Source of the DNA: Scylla paramamosain
Taxonomy: Eukaryota > Arthropoda > Malacostraca > Decapoda > Portunidae
Direction of reading: 5' to 3'
Length of the DNA stretch: 64,000 nt
Assembly (NCBI RefSeq): GCF_035594125.1
Contig: NC_087198.1
Coordinates: forward strand, 2,329,133-2,393,132
The notes beneath the pieces were generated by a model that had not been told where the DNA came from, made no database searches, and worked only from the letters and a program-made list of their open reading frames with translations. Position 1 is the first letter of the stretch; every line of letters starts with the position of its first letter. Positions 60,331 to 64,000 of this stretch are shown one piece after another. The position numbers and the translations under genes are program-made.

Positions 60331-61315
60331 ATAATTAGGTGCTGGTAGTTGTTTTGTGTGCAGGAAGAGAGATATCTCCATGACTATAACGTTTGGTACG
60401 ATTGAAAACATCCTTTGGTTTCCACAGATATGTACACACTAGTAGTAACAGTTTTCACCTGTAGCACCAGAAACAGTCTTCCTCACACGAACCGTTTTAC
60501 TGCCGGGACTTGAAGGCTGATGAAGCAGTGCGGCGGAGGTCACGCCTCTCAGAGTGTTTATACTTGTTGTCAACACCGCCATAACTAATACAAACTCTTT
60601 AGTGCAGGTAGTTAAATAACTGCAATCATTGTTCCAGATTCCTAAATTCACAAAGTGCATAAACTCATTCCAAGTTTTTATTGCAGATAATTAAAGTTTT
60701 AGTGAAATAATTATTCCTATTCCTAATGTTGTGTGGTGCATTATCTCAGACAGGACCACTGGAAGCTGTCAGAGTGCTGTGGCACGTGGCAAGAACCAAG
60801 TGTTCAGGAGCACACACTGTCCCTTCACCAGTCAGCAGGTTACGAAAAACAATGCAGTATTTTGTTGAGTAATCAAAGTAATAAAATGTAAATGATAAAA
60901 TGTCAGTACTGATTTAGAGTGTCACACTCCACCATGGCAAAGACTGCCGGCTGAGTAATATTCAAGTTGTATTAGTGAGACTCTACTCAATGTTAATTAT
61001 AAGGCAGGTGTAAAAAAAAATAGTTAAAAATGTATCATAGTACAAGAAAATGACAGTTCAAAATGTAAACATATCTTTAACAAGTAGACTTGAATGGTCA
61101 TTAAGTAGTACAGCAGACCCTTCCTACAGTAAATTCACTATTATTTGTAGACTGGCCTTATTTGTCTCTCATTATTTTACTTTTCTCATTATTCTGTCTT
61201 GTTTTATCATCAATACTTGAGTGCCTTCATTTATCTCTATTATTGTGACTGTTTCTCTCATTATGTTGCTGATGTCTACTCTCATCATCTGACTGACTGC
61301 TCGCCTTCACAGGTC
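60331..61315. other. Sequence without a supported gene
   Basis: AT-rich, with no domain-bearing frame. Confidence 0.5.
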
Positions 61316-61318
61316 TGG

Positions 61319-61485
61319 GCGGCTTGGAAGCCTCACTACAAACTGAAGACCCGTTCACTTGAAGGACACAGTTGGAGTCGGACACAAGATCCAAAAGGGA
61401 GTTATTTTTAAACGAGAGCTTCAGGCAGAAAATTCGAGTGGATTTTCAACTCTAAAAATAACTTTTTTGGGGGGGATATTTTGAA
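61319..61485 (+). other. Weak exon-like segment
   Basis: CTGCTCGCCTTCACAG resembles a splice acceptor. The phases after it read VWAAWKPHYKLKTRSLEGHS or KDTVGVGHKIQKGVIFKREL without a recognisable family. Support is weak. Confidence 0.2.
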
Positions 61486-61795
61486 CCTTCTTTATCTTGA
61501 AAAATAACTGCAGATATCATGACTCTAGCTGGAAATTGACCTGAGCAATGTAGGGTTTGCTGCAGTGAGATTACCAAGGCACGAGTGTCTGGGATTTAAA
61601 GATGATGGATATGTGTCCTGTGTGCTGCTGTGCTGGGAGGAGAGGAGCAGCAGCAGTCGTGGGGCTCTGTTGCTGCTGTCACTGGTGCAGCTGTTCACTC
61701 CTGCAGCTACCTTCCCTCAACATACTGTGTCTTCCCTCACCTGCAATGAACAACTATGAACAATACTTCTCCTGCGATGAGGAACAGTGAATAAC

Positions 61796-61797
<2 letters not shown>

Positions 61798-61868
<71 letters not shown>
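61798..61868. repeat. (CT)n microsatellite
   Basis: About 35 CT units. Confidence 0.95.
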
Positions 61869-61870
<2 letters not shown>

Positions 61871-62825
61871 CAGTATGTCCCCCACAGTATGTTTACAAAC
61901 CCACAGTGACTCTCCACAGCCCCTCACCAACAATTGTCTCCTTCACACACACACACACAAATGTTAGAATCTTGTAGTGTCTACAACAAGGAATGGAACC
62001 GAAATCGACAAGCCAAATTTTCTTCCAGCCTGCGTGAGTGTAGTGAGGCTCAATGTGTGTGTACAAGTGAAGAATATATATTAGATGCTTGACTCAAAAA
62101 TATGAGGCTTACACAAAAATACAGGACACAACTTGAGTGTGGTGAGTCAAAGGTGAGTCAAAATGCTCAACTTTGAATTAACTTACAACAAAAACTAACT
62201 AAATAAAACACACTATAAAGAAATAATCTCATCAATTAACACTGAAAAAAATATATATATACACCAACACAAAATAAATAAATAAATAAATAAATGAAGA
62301 CTAAATAAAGCAAATTAATCTGAACGCTAACAAACAAACCAACATAGTCGTATATTTTTTAACACTACGGTGAAGAAAGATAATGAAGCTTTAACATTGA
62401 GTGAGAGAGAGAGAGAGAGAAATTTGTGGTCTTCCTAAATCTCTCTCTCTCTCTTACACAAACAATAAAAAAAAAAAGTAAATAAACAAAATACAAGCAA
62501 ATAATAATAGCCGTCCACACCAATCCACATACACCAAGCCATCCCAATCCAGCCAATCACGAGCCAGCAGCAGACACACCGAGAGGATTGGGAGAAAGAG
62601 GAAAAAGAAAAAAAATGAAAAATAATGGATACCGGGAGAATAAGAAAAGAATAAGAAAAAAAATGGCGAATCAAGAGAAAAATGAGAAAAATAAAGGAAA
62701 AAAATACGAATAAAATCAAAAGGAACAAATGAGGGAAGAGAAAAAATGGGGTGAGGAGGGGAACACTTAGGAAAATAAACCAAACAATAGGGCATTACAT
62801 TGTGATTACGTATAGCAGGGATGGA

Positions 62826-62828
<3 letters not shown>

Positions 62829-62919
<91 letters not shown>

Positions 62920-62962
62920 AGAAGAGATCTGCTCAGGAATTTAATTTTGTGTTGGTGGTTTA

Positions 62963-63041
<79 letters not shown>
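62829..63041. repeat. (GA)n and (CT)n in inverted arrangement
   Basis: (GA)n at 62829-62914 and (CT)n at 62966-63041 are separated by about 50 bases and can pair into a long stem. Confidence 0.95.
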
Positions 63042-63043
<2 letters not shown>

Positions 63044-63166
63044 TACAACAGTTTTGTTTTTCTGTTTTCTCTCGCTCTTATCTTTCATTGAGAGAGAGAG
63101 AGAAAGAAACATTATTATTACACACACACACACAAACACTCTTTTCATAGATAAGTTAACGCTTTT

Positions 63167-64000
<834 letters not shown>

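Noticed and set aside
61319..61411. VWAAWKPHYKL as a further lamin tail exon
   Set aside because: Only VWAA resembles the lamin tail. The following residues do not fit, and the position downstream of the tail exon is wrong.

Overview
The window looks like a piece of a decapod crustacean (crab- or shrimp-like) nuclear genome. The evidence is in the sequence: very many and very long simple repeats ((TA)n up to about 500 bp, (GA/CT)n up to about 226 bp, (CA/GT)n, and compound (ACT/ACC)n of about 780 bp), an arthropod-type TTAGG telomeric motif, introns flanked by GT/AG, several transposon families, and little single-copy coding sequence. There are no bacterial operons, ribosome binding sites, rRNA genes or CRISPR arrays. 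Species assignment is inference. Most long open frames are translations of simple repeats (YIYI, SLSL, RERE, HTHT, VCVC) and are not genes.

Layout. 0-2.9 kb: pyrimidine-rich degenerate minisatellites and no gene. 2.9-6.2 kb: a Jockey-like LINE (copy 1) whose reverse transcriptase is intact, whose 5' part lies inverted in front of it, and whose 3' end runs into a 280 bp (TA)n. 6.5-9.9 kb: simple repeats and an old array of diverged 110-200 bp tandem units. 9.9-13.1 kb: a Ginger-type cut-and-paste transposon with an H2C2 zinc finger, DDE integrase core, PHD finger and Cys-rich tail, with terminal inverted repeats, preceded by a 168 bp fragment of a sibling. 13.2-14.2 kb: a Jockey 3' scrap and an unidentified GC-rich block. 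14.2-28 kb: microsatellites, three further tandem arrays, a tRNA-like element with Pol III boxes, a broken C2H2 zinc-finger exon, two Jockey scraps and a polypurine tract. 28.2-30.1 kb: a PIF/Harbinger transposon with its transposase (+) and MADF partner protein (-). 31.2-34.5 kb: Jockey copy 2 on the minus strand, dead (YADD changed to YAND, nonsense codon), with (TA)n arrays at both ends. 34.5-41 kb: repeats and one possible host exon. 41.1-45.35 kb: an apparently intact two-ORF LINE of another family, with a CpG-rich promoter holding NRF1, CRE and X-box-like sites. 45.4-52.4 kb: dispersed repeats and minisatellites. 52.6-53.2 kb: a (TA)n-flanked palindrome with a (CCTAA)n/(TTAGG)n core. 53.7-56.0 kb: exons of a nuclear lamin pseudogene. 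59-60.3 kb: the 5' half of a third Jockey copy. 60.3-64 kb: low-complexity DNA.

The most interesting observation is that the 297 bp palindrome at 52.8 kb starts and ends with nearly the same terminal sequence (TGTTACAGTCA...) as the Ginger-like transposon at 10 kb. Both sit in (TA)n. This suggests a non-autonomous foldback/MITE partner that carries an interstitial telomeric core and prefers TA microsatellites as target.
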